Source: Nemertoderma westbladi (taxonomy: Eukaryota; Xenacoelomorpha; Nemertodermatida; Nemertodermatidae). Taken from it: a stretch of 64,000 bases of DNA. The position numbers and the translations under genes were made by a program. Shown here piece by piece: positions 53,062 through 62,360 of the stretch (its first letter is position 1; the number at the start of each line of letters is the position of its first letter). The stretch is taken from NCBI GenBank assembly GCA_032718475.1, contig JAUCBJ010004899.1, positions 23,155 to 87,154 of the forward strand, in the 5' to 3' direction. The notes under the pieces were generated by a model, which ran no database searches, was not told the DNA's origin, and was given only the letters and a program-made list of their open reading frames with translations.

Positions 53062-53598
53062 TGACAATTCTAACCCGGACAATTGCGACCCGGACACTTC
53101 CGACCCGGATAAGTCCGACCCGGTTAATTCCGACCCACTCAGATCGAATGAAATTTTCATTTCATTTTCATTTCAATTTGGAATTGTCCTAGGTCGGAAT
53201 TGTCCGGATCCAAATAAATAACAATTATTAATATAAATTACCGGTACTCGATAACAAAAATCTGTATTCTAGAACAATAATATTTTTCTTAATTAATAGC
53301 TAGGCCTAATATGTTTTAGAACATTTTCAAAAAAGTAGCAAAAACTAGCTAGTATGAAAAATTTGGTGGAGGTGTGCCCAAAACACTTGACACAGCCATC
53401 ATATTTGGAAAAATAAAACATTGTAATGTTAAATAAAATTATTATTTATTATTATTTTTAAATTATTTGGCTCGGAATTGTCCTATGCGGGATCCGGACA
53501 TTTCCGAGCCATGAAAATTGAATTCGATCTCTGAATGGGTCGGAATTGTCCGTGTTGGAATTGTCCGGGTCGCAATTGTCCGGGTCGGAATTGTCCGT
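53062..53598. mobile_element. Inverted-repeat element with arrays of GACCCGGACAATTCC
   Basis: The left end (53062-53150) has about five 14-15-bp units of CGACCCGGACAATT type, then CGACCCACTCAGATCGAAT. The right end (53505-53598) has the same in inverted order (ATTCGATCTCTGAATGGGTC, then GGAATTGTCCGGGTCG units). More inverted copies lie at 53175-53210 and 53470-53515. The middle is AT-rich. The target duplication is unresolved and no transposase is seen. Confidence 0.8.
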
Positions 53599-54307
53599 AC
53601 ACCATACACACACATACACCAATGATTAGGGGAACACATCGTAAGAGTAGCTTCTCAGTATTTGTTATAGTAGAGTTTTGTTTTAGTCTTTTGTTATTTG
53701 TTTTAGAACTTTTTACATTCTAATATAGAAAGTTTACATTTACATTCTAATATAGTTTCCTTTTTCAAGGAAAAGATCCCAAGTGCTCACCGGATAGTTA
53801 CCGGGGTATTTATTGCCTTACTTTCTTGTGGAGCGAGCCACGAAAGTACGCGAGCTTATCATCATACGGGTACCACTAACTCAATCGGTGTGTCTGTTGT
53901 GACCAATTTTAAACGTTAATACCTCACCAATCCTCGATGAAATCTAACCAAACTTGGTACACACACATGTTGTTTGACTACGGTATAAAACAGCATATTC
54001 AACCTGCCATTTAATGGAAATTAATTATTTTCTAGTATAAGATTTTAAAAATTATACTCAAAAATTATACAGCTGTAATCCCCATCCATACCCCAAACAA
54101 ATGATTTGAAACTACTGATTTAAAATAATAATAATATTAATAATAATCAATTAAATAAATGGAATTCATCAGCCGTAAAGTCAATTTTAATTGCATCATC
54201 GTCACGAGTGCCACCCCCCCCCCCCCGCACCCCCTAAAACTAAAGTTCCATAAAAGTAAGAGAACCGTGTTGTTTGTGTAAACCATTCCGCTTACGGAAT
54301 AAAAAGA
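53599..54307. other. Intergenic on the 3' side of RRP15
   Basis: Contains a piece related to the 20721 MITE end (GTGGAGCGAGCCACGAAAG, about 53819-53837) and a 15-base C tract near 54211. No gene is seen. Confidence 0.45.
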
Positions 54308-54313
54308 TTTATT
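54308..54313 (-). terminator. Candidate polyadenylation signal of RRP15
   Basis: AATAAA on the minus strand, 34 bp after the RRP15 stop codon. Confidence 0.6.
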
Positions 54314-54346
54314 GTATAAAACGTTAACAATTGCAACAAACAGTAT

Positions 54347-54802
54347 TTACGTGTTCGTTTCCGCCAGTCTTCGCGTTGGTTTCGATGGAGTTCTCCCTTT
54401 AAGTAAATCCAAAAAGTATTCTTTACTAATTCCGGGATTTTCGTCCTGGCGACTGTTCGATTCATCGTCGTAAGCGTCAACCTTTTGTTTAGTTTGTTGA
54501 GCTGCTATCGCGTTAAACAGCTGTATGACCCCTACCGTAGCCGCTTTAACCAATACACGCTCGTGCTCCTTCCTCAATGGCTGTGGAATTTGGTGCGCGA
54601 TTTCTTCCCAGTTGCGTCGCTTCAACCGCTTAGCGTTCGCCAGATCCGTGGCCGATGTTCCAACATCAGCGACGGGTTTCTTTCGTTTCAGCCGTTTGCG
54701 AACATTCGTAGTTAAATCGGCGTCGGCATCCTTCTCGAGTATCTTAGATAGAACATCGGCCCAACCCGATTTATTTTCAGATAAATTCTCCGCAAAATCC
54801 AT
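54347..54802 (-). CDS. RRP15: RRP15-like ribosomal RNA processing protein
   Basis: A single 151-aa frame. RRP15 is a nucleolar factor of pre-60S subunit maturation. Near the N-terminus SGWADVLSKILEKD (residues about 12-25) is the conserved RRP15 start. A Lys/Arg-rich segment with RKRLKRKKP and AKRLKRRNWEEIAHQIP follows, then VLVKAATVGVIQLFNAIAAQQ (about 83-103), the strongest family block, and a KEYFLDLLKG segment near the C-terminus. Human RRP15 is longer (282 residues), the extra part being acidic tails. Intronless; a polyadenylation signal follows closely. Confidence 0.87.
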   Translation of the reverse strand: MDFAENLSENKSGWADVLSKILEKDADADLTTNVRKRLKRKKPVADVGTSATDLANAKRLKRRNWEEIAHQIPQPLRKEHERVLVKAATVGVIQLFNAIAAQQTKQKVDAYDDESNSRQDENPGISKEYFLDLLKGRTPSKPTRRLAETNT

Positions 54803-55889
54803 TGGAAAGTTATTTATTATAATATAAATTTTTTAATCAAGTTTAGCGAGATAATATTGACGTATTAGTGAAAGATTACAGATCTGCCTACAAATTTCAT
54901 AATAATATGTACAATTATTTATTTTTATATATAGAAAATGTAGGCTAATTAAGAAAGTATCAGTAACCTAATAATAATGTGTGAAATTAAAACGCATTAG
55001 GCCTATGCATTATAATTAATGATTAAGAACCAATAAATAAATTATTTCGGGAGCGGCCAGGAAGTACCGAACCAGTAGGTACAAACCACTAGCGTTAGAA
55101 GTTTTACGCCTGAAGATACTCAAACAAGTAGATAATAACTAAATTAAATCCATAATGTTTGTTCAGTTAGTATGTAAAAGTAACAAGTTAACAAGTAGTT
55201 CTTGAATAACTTGGTTTGGTGGTGAGTAAACTGGATTGTTTACCCCAACTCAGTTACAATTAAACAGAACCAGTTAATGTTGGTAATTTAATATATTGTA
55301 TTGATATTGTTGGAAGTGGAACGAAGACTACTTCAGGTAATAAATTTACACAGGTCACAGAGTACTTCCGTTGCTATAGGAACAGTGTATCGCTATAGTT
55401 AGCAGATTGCAGCCAGCTATAGTTCAAGTGAAGTTCCATTTAAATGCAGAAATGAGATGTATGTATAAATGAGATAAATTACCTTAGAGTAAATACCGGT
55501 ACTAATTAATTAATATATAGCTGTAATTTTTGTTTCAATGCGTTTATTCTAAAATGTAAACTCGAATTTTTAATTACCACGAAGGTATCTCAGATTTTTC
55601 ATTCGACTGGAAAAATTATACAGCAATTAATTAAAAGAAGATAAGTAAAGCAATTTTAGATCTAATCAACCACCAATTTATTGAATAAACTCCATACCGG
55701 TAGTAAATATTCGACATTATGCTGATTCTTGAAACGGCAACATTATATAACTGGATACTGTAATGAACCGTCATTAATATGGCTAAGTTGACATTAAAAT
55801 GGTAGTACAATAATTCGAGTAAGTTAAACTGGATAATTTCTACGATTAATCACAATGTCCCACGCGGACATGACGGAGTTAATTAATCC
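54803..55889. other. Intergenic between RRP15 and SMYD5 fragment
   Basis: AT-rich; no gene or clear repeat. It includes the RRP15 promoter and the 3' flank of the SMYD5 fragment. Confidence 0.45.
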
Positions 55890-56220
55890 TCACACATCGC
55901 TTACATCATCAGAATCGTCATCCTCTGAGGTCACATCCTCCTCATTAATTTGCTCCAAACATTTATTGCACTCACAAACAAACATGTAATTCTCCGCGAG
56001 AATCTTCTGTCTGCTATGCCGACTCCTGTCCCGATCTCCTTCGCACAAATACGATATTGTCACTTCGTCGCCCTGCCGGATATCAATCAAAGCGACAAGG
56101 GAGAGAGTGAAATCGCTATGGGAGAACCTAACTTCTGCCTTAGGACAACACGAATGATTACAACCGGATTGAATCGGATACAATCCGGAACCTTCACAGT
56201 CCGTAAACTCACCCGAATTT
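55890..56220 (-). pseudogene. SMYD5: 3' fragment of SMYD5 (SET and MYND domain protein)
   Basis: Only the C-terminal ~110 residues are present: [22 protein letters not shown] (SET end), [38 protein letters not shown] (post-SET) and an acidic tail with a proper stop. SMYD5 is a lysine methyltransferase reported to act on histones and ribosomal protein. Upstream the homology stops at about 56218 with an in-frame stop, exactly where a foldback element begins. No MYND or N-terminal SET region is found upstream to the next gene-like segment. It may be a truncated gene, a last exon without a visible acceptor, or a relocated fragment. Confidence 0.75.
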
Positions 56221-56222
56221 AA

Positions 56223-57345
56223 AATGTGTGGCAGCCCAACGTTGACATGCAGTATAACTCAACATAGGATTCAATGGTGGGGTTAGTCATGCTACGTCTA
56301 ATAAGAGCCCAAACGACCGCAGATTATTGAGGGATTGAACCAGGGCCAAACTGGTCCATTTTATTTTCTTGAAAGGGTAATTTATGTTTTGGGTCCCGCA
56401 CGCGTCTTTTTATTTCATTCTATTATTCCATTGTACGGCAAAAATAATACAAATGTACTGTATATTGTATTGCACAGTGCCTACAGTATTGTATATTTCA
56501 TTTGCTGTAGTACAATTTATTCATCTCGCGTCCCTATATGATTGATTTGTGTCAAATTAAATTGCCTTTGGCAACATTATTTGATTCAAATCGATTGATT
56601 AAACAATTAATTAATTGTTTAATCGACCAATTAGCCTACACTGCAATAACTTTCTCTATAACCGAATCCAGATTTAATCCATGCCATTCAACCAATAGGA
56701 ACAGACTGAAGTAATTTTCCTGTGTCCATGCTGATTACTCATGTATAGATCCCAGCTCTGATGCCTACTTGCAAGTTGGAACGCCAGACCAGTGCTGACG
56801 TAGACTTGTCAAGCCTACTGTATACGATAGGTGTGAGTAGTAAGAGTATACCCTTTTCGGCAACAGTTGGACCTACTTCGCACCTTAGGTGTTAAGTAGG
56901 TCATTAATTAATTAAACAATTAATTAATTGGTTGATTAAACAATTAATTAATTGTTTAATCGATTGATTTGTATCAAATAATGTTGCCAAAGGCAATTTA
57001 ATTTGACACAAATCAATCAGATAGGGACGCGCGATGAATAGATTGTACTACAGTAGATAAAATATATAATACAATAGGAACAATAATACAATATACAATA
57101 CTTTTGTATTATTTTTGTCACACAATAGAATGATAGAATGAAATAAAAAGATGCGAGCGGGACCCAAAACATAAATTACCCTTTCAGGAAAATAAAGTGG
57201 GCTAGTTTGGTCCTGGTTCAGTCCCTCAATAATCTGAGGCTGTTTGGGCTCTTATTAGACGTAGCATGGCTAATCCCATTGAATCCTATGTTGAGTTATA
57301 CTGTATACCAACATGGGGCGGGGCTGCCACGAATTTTAAATTATT
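56223..57345. repeat. Foldback element with ~390-bp inverted arms
   Basis: The left arm (about 56223-56630) and right arm (about 56905-57345) are inverted copies over almost their full length with scattered differences. Shared pieces include TATGTTGAGTTATACTG, CCAGAGTTTGGCC-like DNA, GGGTCCCGC, and GTTGCCAAAGGCAATTTAAT. The outer ends share GTGGCAGCCC. The spacer is about 275 bp. The left arm ends against SMYD5 coding sequence. No transposase; the target duplication is unclear. Confidence 0.82.
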
Positions 57346-57734
57346 TAAACCTCCAGCTTCATTATCATGTAGACCATTGTCAAATCGCCTGAGAAATTAC
57401 AATAAACATCTGGTTTGCAATAGATTGACTTCTTTCACATTGTACAGTACTTTATGATGCAGCCCGCGCACATGTTAAATTAATCCCCAACCATTTCTAT
57501 ACTAGATACTGTAGTTTTTTGTTTGAAGTAATGCACAATCCCCTCCACTTATACAATGCCTAAAATATTTGTTCAGATGCTGTAGTTTAACATTAATTAA
57601 CATACCCAATCTAACGCAGCAGTCCATTACATACACTTTTCTCCGGCACACTCCCTGCTTCTCAAATCACCCCATTTCCCATCGTAACTAATGTTTTACA
57701 TTTAATTAACCCAATGAAATGTGTTTATTATTCC

Positions 57735-57830
57735 CACAATCCAATAGCATGTCTCTCTCTCTTTTTTTATTTCTATTGGTTCCCCCAAGCTTCACTTTTA
57801 TTTTCATTGGTTACCCTTTCCCTTATAAAC
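57735..57830 (+). promoter_or_regulatory. CCAAT/TATA-type promoter of the AT-rich cassette
   Basis: CCAAT at about 57739, ATTGG (reverse CCAAT) at about 57776 and 57806, then TATAAA at 57824-57829. This spacing resembles a Pol II core promoter. A 5' untranslated leader and a canonical-looking intron follow. Start site not determined; inference from motifs. Confidence 0.5.
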
Positions 57831-58028
57831 CCCCATCCATCGCTTTAAACTTTACTTACAAAAATATTATCGACCATCTTACTTTTTATTTAAAGTTATA
57901 ATACATTTATTGTTATACATAATATATTGTTATGAAACATTTTTTATAACATCAATGTGATTTGATTTTCCTTCTTATTATTCCTAATCGAGCAATTTTC
58001 TTTTCCAACACCACGAATCAATCTGCAG

Positions 58029-58152
58029 GTAAGAACAATAAATTTGTATTTTTATGAATTCGTTTAGTATTAACATTATTGCCTCAAAATAAAAACAACC
58101 CCGCGAAACCTTCCCAAACTTATTATTATTATTTAGTTTTTTTATTTTATAG
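58029..58152 (+). other. Candidate 124-bp intron in a 5' leader
   Basis: Donor CTGCAG|GTAAGAA at 58029 and acceptor TTTTTTTATTTTATAG ending at 58152, with a strong pyrimidine/T tract. The downstream exon begins CAAAC and then the ATG of a short frame at 58158. It is the only convincing splice-site pair I see next to a reading frame in the window. Confidence 0.55.
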
Positions 58153-58157
58153 CAAAC

Positions 58158-58229
58158 ATGCCTAGATCATCAAAATTCGTTGACTGTCCTGTCTGCAATA
58201 AGAACATGCGAGTAGTAGGAGAAGCATAG
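58158..58229 (+). CDS. Short frame with CxxC motif, truncated
   Basis: A 23-codon frame that begins MPRSSKFVDCPVCNKNM and stops soon after. The single CPVC knuckle and the abrupt stop suggest the start of a zinc-binding protein cut off by the repeats that follow at about 58230. Too short for assignment. Confidence 0.35.
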   Translation: MPRSSKFVDCPVCNKNMRVVGEA

Positions 58230-58329
58230 TTCTGAACGAACTCCTCCCTAGCTTGGGCTACGGCTCGCATCTCGGAGGCAATTTAAAAATGCCAAATTCC
58301 GGTGCTAAATCGTGGTGTTTAATGACCAT

Positions 58330-58920
58330 CTGTCACCATCAATATTGATTCGCGTCGTTGCCTTCAACCAATCGTTGCTTATCACCTACGCGTAGCCTAA
58401 CCTCGCGATGCCTACCTTACTCGACAACTGTTACCACCCGCGAGTATTGATTCGCGTCGTTGCATCAACCAACCATCGCATATTCATCTTCGCGTAACCT
58501 AACTTATCATCGCATGGCTAGCCCCCACTACGCTATTATATTATATCGAATCGATTGCCAACTCACCACCACCACCACCACCGTCGCTAGCCACGCACGG
58601 CTACTCCTCGACGGCTGTCGCCAAACCAATCAATCCAACCAACCAAGCGGTCTGCCTACCCCAACGCTATTATGATACGTGTTGAAATTCCGCCACGTTC
58701 TAGCTACACGTATACGAATATTTCCATAGTTATTTCCTATCCACGCAACCAACCACTGTATACTGTATATGCTGACAACGTGGCCACTACACGCATCACG
58801 CATATATTATGTTATATTGATTGCCAACTCCACGACTGCTGTCGCCAAATCAACAAACCAACTAGTATGATACATGAGATTCCGTCACGTTCTAGCTACG
58901 CGTATACGAGCATTAGTGAT
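58330..58920 (+). repeat. Degenerate tandem units, CpG-rich
   Basis: TATTGATTCGCGTCGTTGC recurs at about 58343 and 58447 (period about 105). CACGTTCTAGCTAC[A/G]CGTATACGA recurs at about 58697 and 58886 (period about 190). The block differs in composition from the AT-rich sequence on both sides and probably is an insertion in the cassette. Confidence 0.6.
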
Positions 58921-59141
58921 TATTACGCAATAATTTTTTTGTTTATACAGTAGTTACCCACCAGCTAATCAACCAATCAATAAACCGAATTTAGGCTATT
59001 TCTCAGTTTAAGACCTGTATTATTTTTGAAAATATCTTATATATATAATCTCTTGCTTTAATCGCAATTAATCATTTGTAATGGTTTTAGTTTAAAAGTT
59101 TTTACTTTGTTTGTTTGATTTACAATAAAATAAATTAAATA

Positions 59142-59580
59142 ATGTCTTCTGATTCCAATATGGTTATGCCAATGGTAAGGCATTCATTTTTTGCAGAAGA
59201 TGGTCAAGCCTATATTGTTATTGATTATACAATTTACCGTCAGGGAGATGATAAATATAAAATTGAGAAAAGCCAGGAAAGTTTTAAGCTCAATTGATAT
59301 TGATGCTTCTGATAATAGTATTCATCTTTTAGATTACAACCTGAAAGCTGAGCATGGGGGAGGAAAATTAAGCAACATTTTACTATTATCCATGATAGAG
59401 GGATTTATTGTTATTACACAATACAACGAAGCTGGTGAAAAGTTTGAAATACAGCTAAATCGGCATAGCCCCTACGAAATTATGTCTTTCTTTATTGTAA
59501 TGATTTCAAAAGAATCCTTTGTCGAACCTGAAGAATCAGCGGATAATGTTGAATATGTTGATAATATCATTGATTCTTGA
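59142..59580 (+). pseudogene. Cassette frame 1, unknown protein with a frame break
   Basis: A frame starting at 59142 (MSSDSNMVMPM) stops at about 59298. Another plus-strand frame, 59191-59580, overlaps it and has the more protein-like C-terminal part (IHLLDYNLKAEHGGG, ending in an acidic tail). The two together look like one small acidic protein with a shift near 59275-59290. Whether this is mutation, programmed shifting or coincidence cannot be told. No domain recognised; AT-rich codon use unlike host genes. Confidence 0.5.
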
Positions 59581-59745
59581 CTTTTCCCTCTATATTATAA
59601 ATATTTTATGATTATATATAAAATTTTGTTGTTTTTAAATAATCGAAAATTGTAGTAGTATTTGTATATACAGTATAACAGTTTTGTTTGTTGTTGTTGT
59701 TGTGTATTGTGGTAATTATTTTCAATTTACTTTAAAATTTGGAAA

Positions 59746-60198
59746 ATGGATATTTTAAATGAAAAATGTCCAGTTTGCTATTCTAAGTTATTGCAACAAC
59801 ATCGAGATTATTATAAATGTGAAAATAAACATGCAACTTGCGTACAATGTATTGCACAATATTCCGAAATGAATAATTATTGTTCTAAAATTTGTCCTAT
59901 TTGTCGCGCACCCATATCTAAGTTTAATATAAAGTTGGCAAGATACCAACCCTATTATTGGAAAGAGCTTCGCAATATAACTTATATTTCTGCGAAAAGT
60001 AATGATCCGGGAGATTTATTTACAATATTGGAGAATATTTTTTATAGAAACGTAGTACGACGCTGTTGCTACTATATTCCTTATTTTTTTAGCAGCGAAC
60101 ATAAAAAAATCATTAGCGCGAAATTTTCGGGAAGTGATTTCCAATCCGCCGATGTTACCTATCATTATTTCGCGTATAAAGATGCTCACCATGCTTGA
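59746..60198 (+). CDS. RING-finger protein of the AT-rich cassette
   Basis: A 150-aa frame. Residues 8-53 form a C3HC4 RING: Cys8, Cys11, Cys25, His29, Cys32, Cys35, Cys50, Cys53, with spacing CxxC-x13-C-x3-H-xxC-xxC-x14-CxxC. RING domains of this type usually bind two zinc ions and act as E3 ubiquitin ligases. The C-terminal 90 residues have no known domain and are rich in Tyr and Phe (a YYWKEL and a RRCCYYIPYFF segment). Small RING proteins of this kind are common in large DNA viruses and in virus-like transposons, but a host origin is possible. Strongly AT-rich codon use. It looks intact. Confidence 0.7.
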   Translation: MDILNEKCPVCYSKLLQQHRDYYKCENKHATCVQCIAQYSEMNNYCSKICPICRAPISKFNIKLARYQPYYWKELRNITYISAKSNDPGDLFTILENIFYRNVVRRCCYYIPYFFSSEHKKIISAKFSGSDFQSADVTYHYFAYKDAHHA

Positions 60199-60414
60199 AA
60201 TTACATCGGTCTATACTATAATTGGAAATAGCACCTTTTGCTGCAGCGAGCGTCACATACTGTAGCGGCGTCGTATGTTAATTAAATATACAGTACTCTA
60301 ATATTGTAGTTGCATCAATTATTGTTATATACATAGTAATGGTGTTGGTTTATTGATATTGATATTGATATTATATTATATTGTATTGTTGATATATCTT
60401 AATAATAATAATAA
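60199..60414. other. Intergenic in cassette
   Basis: AT-rich spacer with GATATT repeats near 60350-60375. No motif that I can assign. Confidence 0.4.
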
Positions 60415-60690
60415 ATGGCTGACTTTAATTCAGGTCCATATAATTTAAATTTTCAAATGGGAACGAGTATGATAATTTCAGGGCCATCTGGCTCCGGAAA
60501 GTCTACATTTGTTGGCAATTTAATTAAACACAAGAATGGTTGTTTCAACGAAGCCCCCTTGCGAGTATTGTATTGTTACGGGAGCAATCCCCCGACTATT
60601 CCAGGTATTACTCACCTTTACAAAGGCTTGCCTGAAAATATAGATAGTTTAGTGAATGGCTTGGTCAGGTCAGGTATTCTAGGTCATTGA
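60415..60690 (+). pseudogene. P-loop ATPase, cut off by LINE insertion
   Basis: The first ~83 codons encode an ATPase start with Walker A GPSGSGKST at residues 23-31, followed by PLRVLYCYGSNPP and LYKGLPENIDSLVN. No Walker B is reached because LINE A copy 2 begins near 60665 and supplies the last codons and stop. An intronless ATPase with an N-terminal Walker A after a short beta segment resembles the packaging-type or AAA-type ATPases of Polinton/adintovirus-like elements, but the visible part is too short to decide. The remainder may lie beyond the window, after the LINE. Confidence 0.65.
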
Positions 60691-61058
60691 TCAAGAAAAC
60701 TTGCCACCCCCATGCAGCATAAAGGAGGTGCCACCTGTAGCTGCATAGACCCTCTTACTAGGGCAAATTTGGTCCTGTAACTAGGACCCCCTTCGTTCTG
60801 GGATAAGGACGCCCTTGGTCATGGATTAAGGACCCATATACTTGGCTGCAGGGGTATATGGCCTGACCAGGCAGATGGTGATCTACCAATGGCTGGTCAG
60901 GAGTAGAGTGTTCTCATGTCCACTCTGAGAGCACTTCACTGCGACCTGCACCTGGCAGCAAGGGTACAGGGCATGACCCAGCAGATGAGCTGCAACAGCC
61001 AATGGTGGTTCATGTGCGCCAGAGTAGATATGGGTGATGGGCCTCATATCTGACTCCA

Positions 61059-62360
61059 TTGCGACACCCACCCTGTGGAATGGCAAACCAGGGTGTGGTA
61101 TTTGCCCCGAGAGCTGACTCGGCAAAAAAGCACCCCCCAACCCCCACTATGGATTACATTAGCAATGCGGAGGTCCGGCCACTAGAGGCCAGTGGAATTA
61201 CCGGACACAATCGGCCTCACAGGCGTCAGTTAACTCCTGACCGGCTGCGTGTCTCACCCCCTACTGGAGAGAGAGCAGCCAACAATTCTTTGAGTCCCTT
61301 TCCTGATGACCTTTCTGGCCCAAACCCTGGGTCACCAGGAAGGCCAGATTGTGATGGGGAGAGGGATTCTGGAGTTGGAGGCTACTCTCATGTTCCACCC
61401 CGACCAACAAAGCCATTGGTGAATCTGAGGCAAGTCACAAGACTAGCCTCAGTAAACACCCTAACACTCGGATCCCCAATGCGACAAGGTGAGCTGACTG
61501 CCTTGGCAGATAAGCTTTCTCTTAGCGCAGTGGGTGTTCAAGAGCACCGAATGCAGACTGGACAGACTGATGAGGTTCTGATTAAGGACATGGGGGGCGG
61601 TTGGCGACTCGCCCTCGCGTCAGCAGATGATAGTGGCAATGGTGGAATTGGTCTATTAATGAATCCAACTGCACATGCAGCATTGGACAAAATAAACCAA
61701 ATCTCTAACCGCATCATCCGTTGCCACTTCTCATGTTCTGGAAGACTGGCTAAGAAGTTTCCTAAGGTGGTTCTGATTGTGTGCTACTCTCCAACTAGTG
61801 TTGCCCCTGTAGAGGAGGTGGAAAATTTCTACCACAATCTACAAGCAGCTACTGATGGAGTGGATCAGCATGCATTCTTAACATTCCTGGGAGACTTTAA
61901 TGCAAGTCTGCATCAATCACCTACATCGCCCTGGGTCTATAGCAATAGTGTTAACCGAAATTCTGTCCATCTTCAGGATTTTATCTCTGGAAATGGATTG
62001 TTTTCGGCTGGAACCCAGTTCAAGAAGCGAACTGGAAAGCTATGGACTCATAGTGGACCCAGTGGTCACAAGTCCCAGATAGACCATATTCTGTTTCGTA
62101 GGAAATACAGGAGCTCTATACAAGACTGTAATGCATTTACACTTCGACCCTTCTCCAGTGATCACCGCCTTATTGTGGCCAAGGTAAGACTTAGTCTGCG
62201 TGCTAGCAGAACAACAAAATCTGCCTTGCCGCGGCATGACTGGTCCTCTCTGCTGCAACAGCCAAGTGTGAGATCCAGCTTCACACTACAGCTGAGGAAC
62301 AGGTATGAGGCTCAGATCACTGTGAGGGCTATACTGCCTTTACAGAAGCAGTTAAGTTAG
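61059..62360 (+). CDS. LINE A N-terminal region and APE endonuclease (copy 2)
   Basis: A 433-aa frame. Residues about 1-125 are a Pro-rich N-terminal part without a known domain. The APE endonuclease follows: VGVQEHRMQTG, GGIGLLMNP, VVLIVCYSPTS, FLGDFNASLHQ, SQIDHILFRRKY and SSDHRLIVAKV. A 16-bp deletion near 62313, relative to copy 1, shifts the frame just after NRYEAQ, so the last codons are out of frame. This copy cannot produce a joined endonuclease-polymerase without that block. Confidence 0.9.
   Translation: MRHPPCGMANQGVVFAPRADSAKKHPPTPTMDYISNAEVRPLEASGITGHNRPHRRQLTPDRLRVSPPTGERAANNSLSPFPDDLSGPNPGSPGRPDCDGERDSGVGGYSHVPPRPTKPLVNLRQVTRLASVNTLTLGSPMRQGELTALADKLSLSAVGVQEHRMQTGQTDEVLIKDMGGGWRLALASADDSGNGGIGLLMNPTAHAALDKINQISNRIIRCHFSCSGRLAKKFPKVVLIVCYSPTSVAPVEEVENFYHNLQAATDGVDQHAFLTFLGDFNASLHQSPTSPWVYSNSVNRNSVHLQDFISGNGLFSAGTQFKKRTGKLWTHSGPSGHKSQIDHILFRRKYRSSIQDCNAFTLRPFSSDHRLIVAKVRLSLRASRTTKSALPRHDWSSLLQQPSVRSSFTLQLRNRYEAQITVRAILPLQKQLS

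Noticed and set aside
59163-59195. GTAAG...TTTTTTGCAG pattern as a tiny intron in cassette frame 1
   Set aside because: The interval would be only about 22 bp, too short for splicing, and the reading through it is protein-like.
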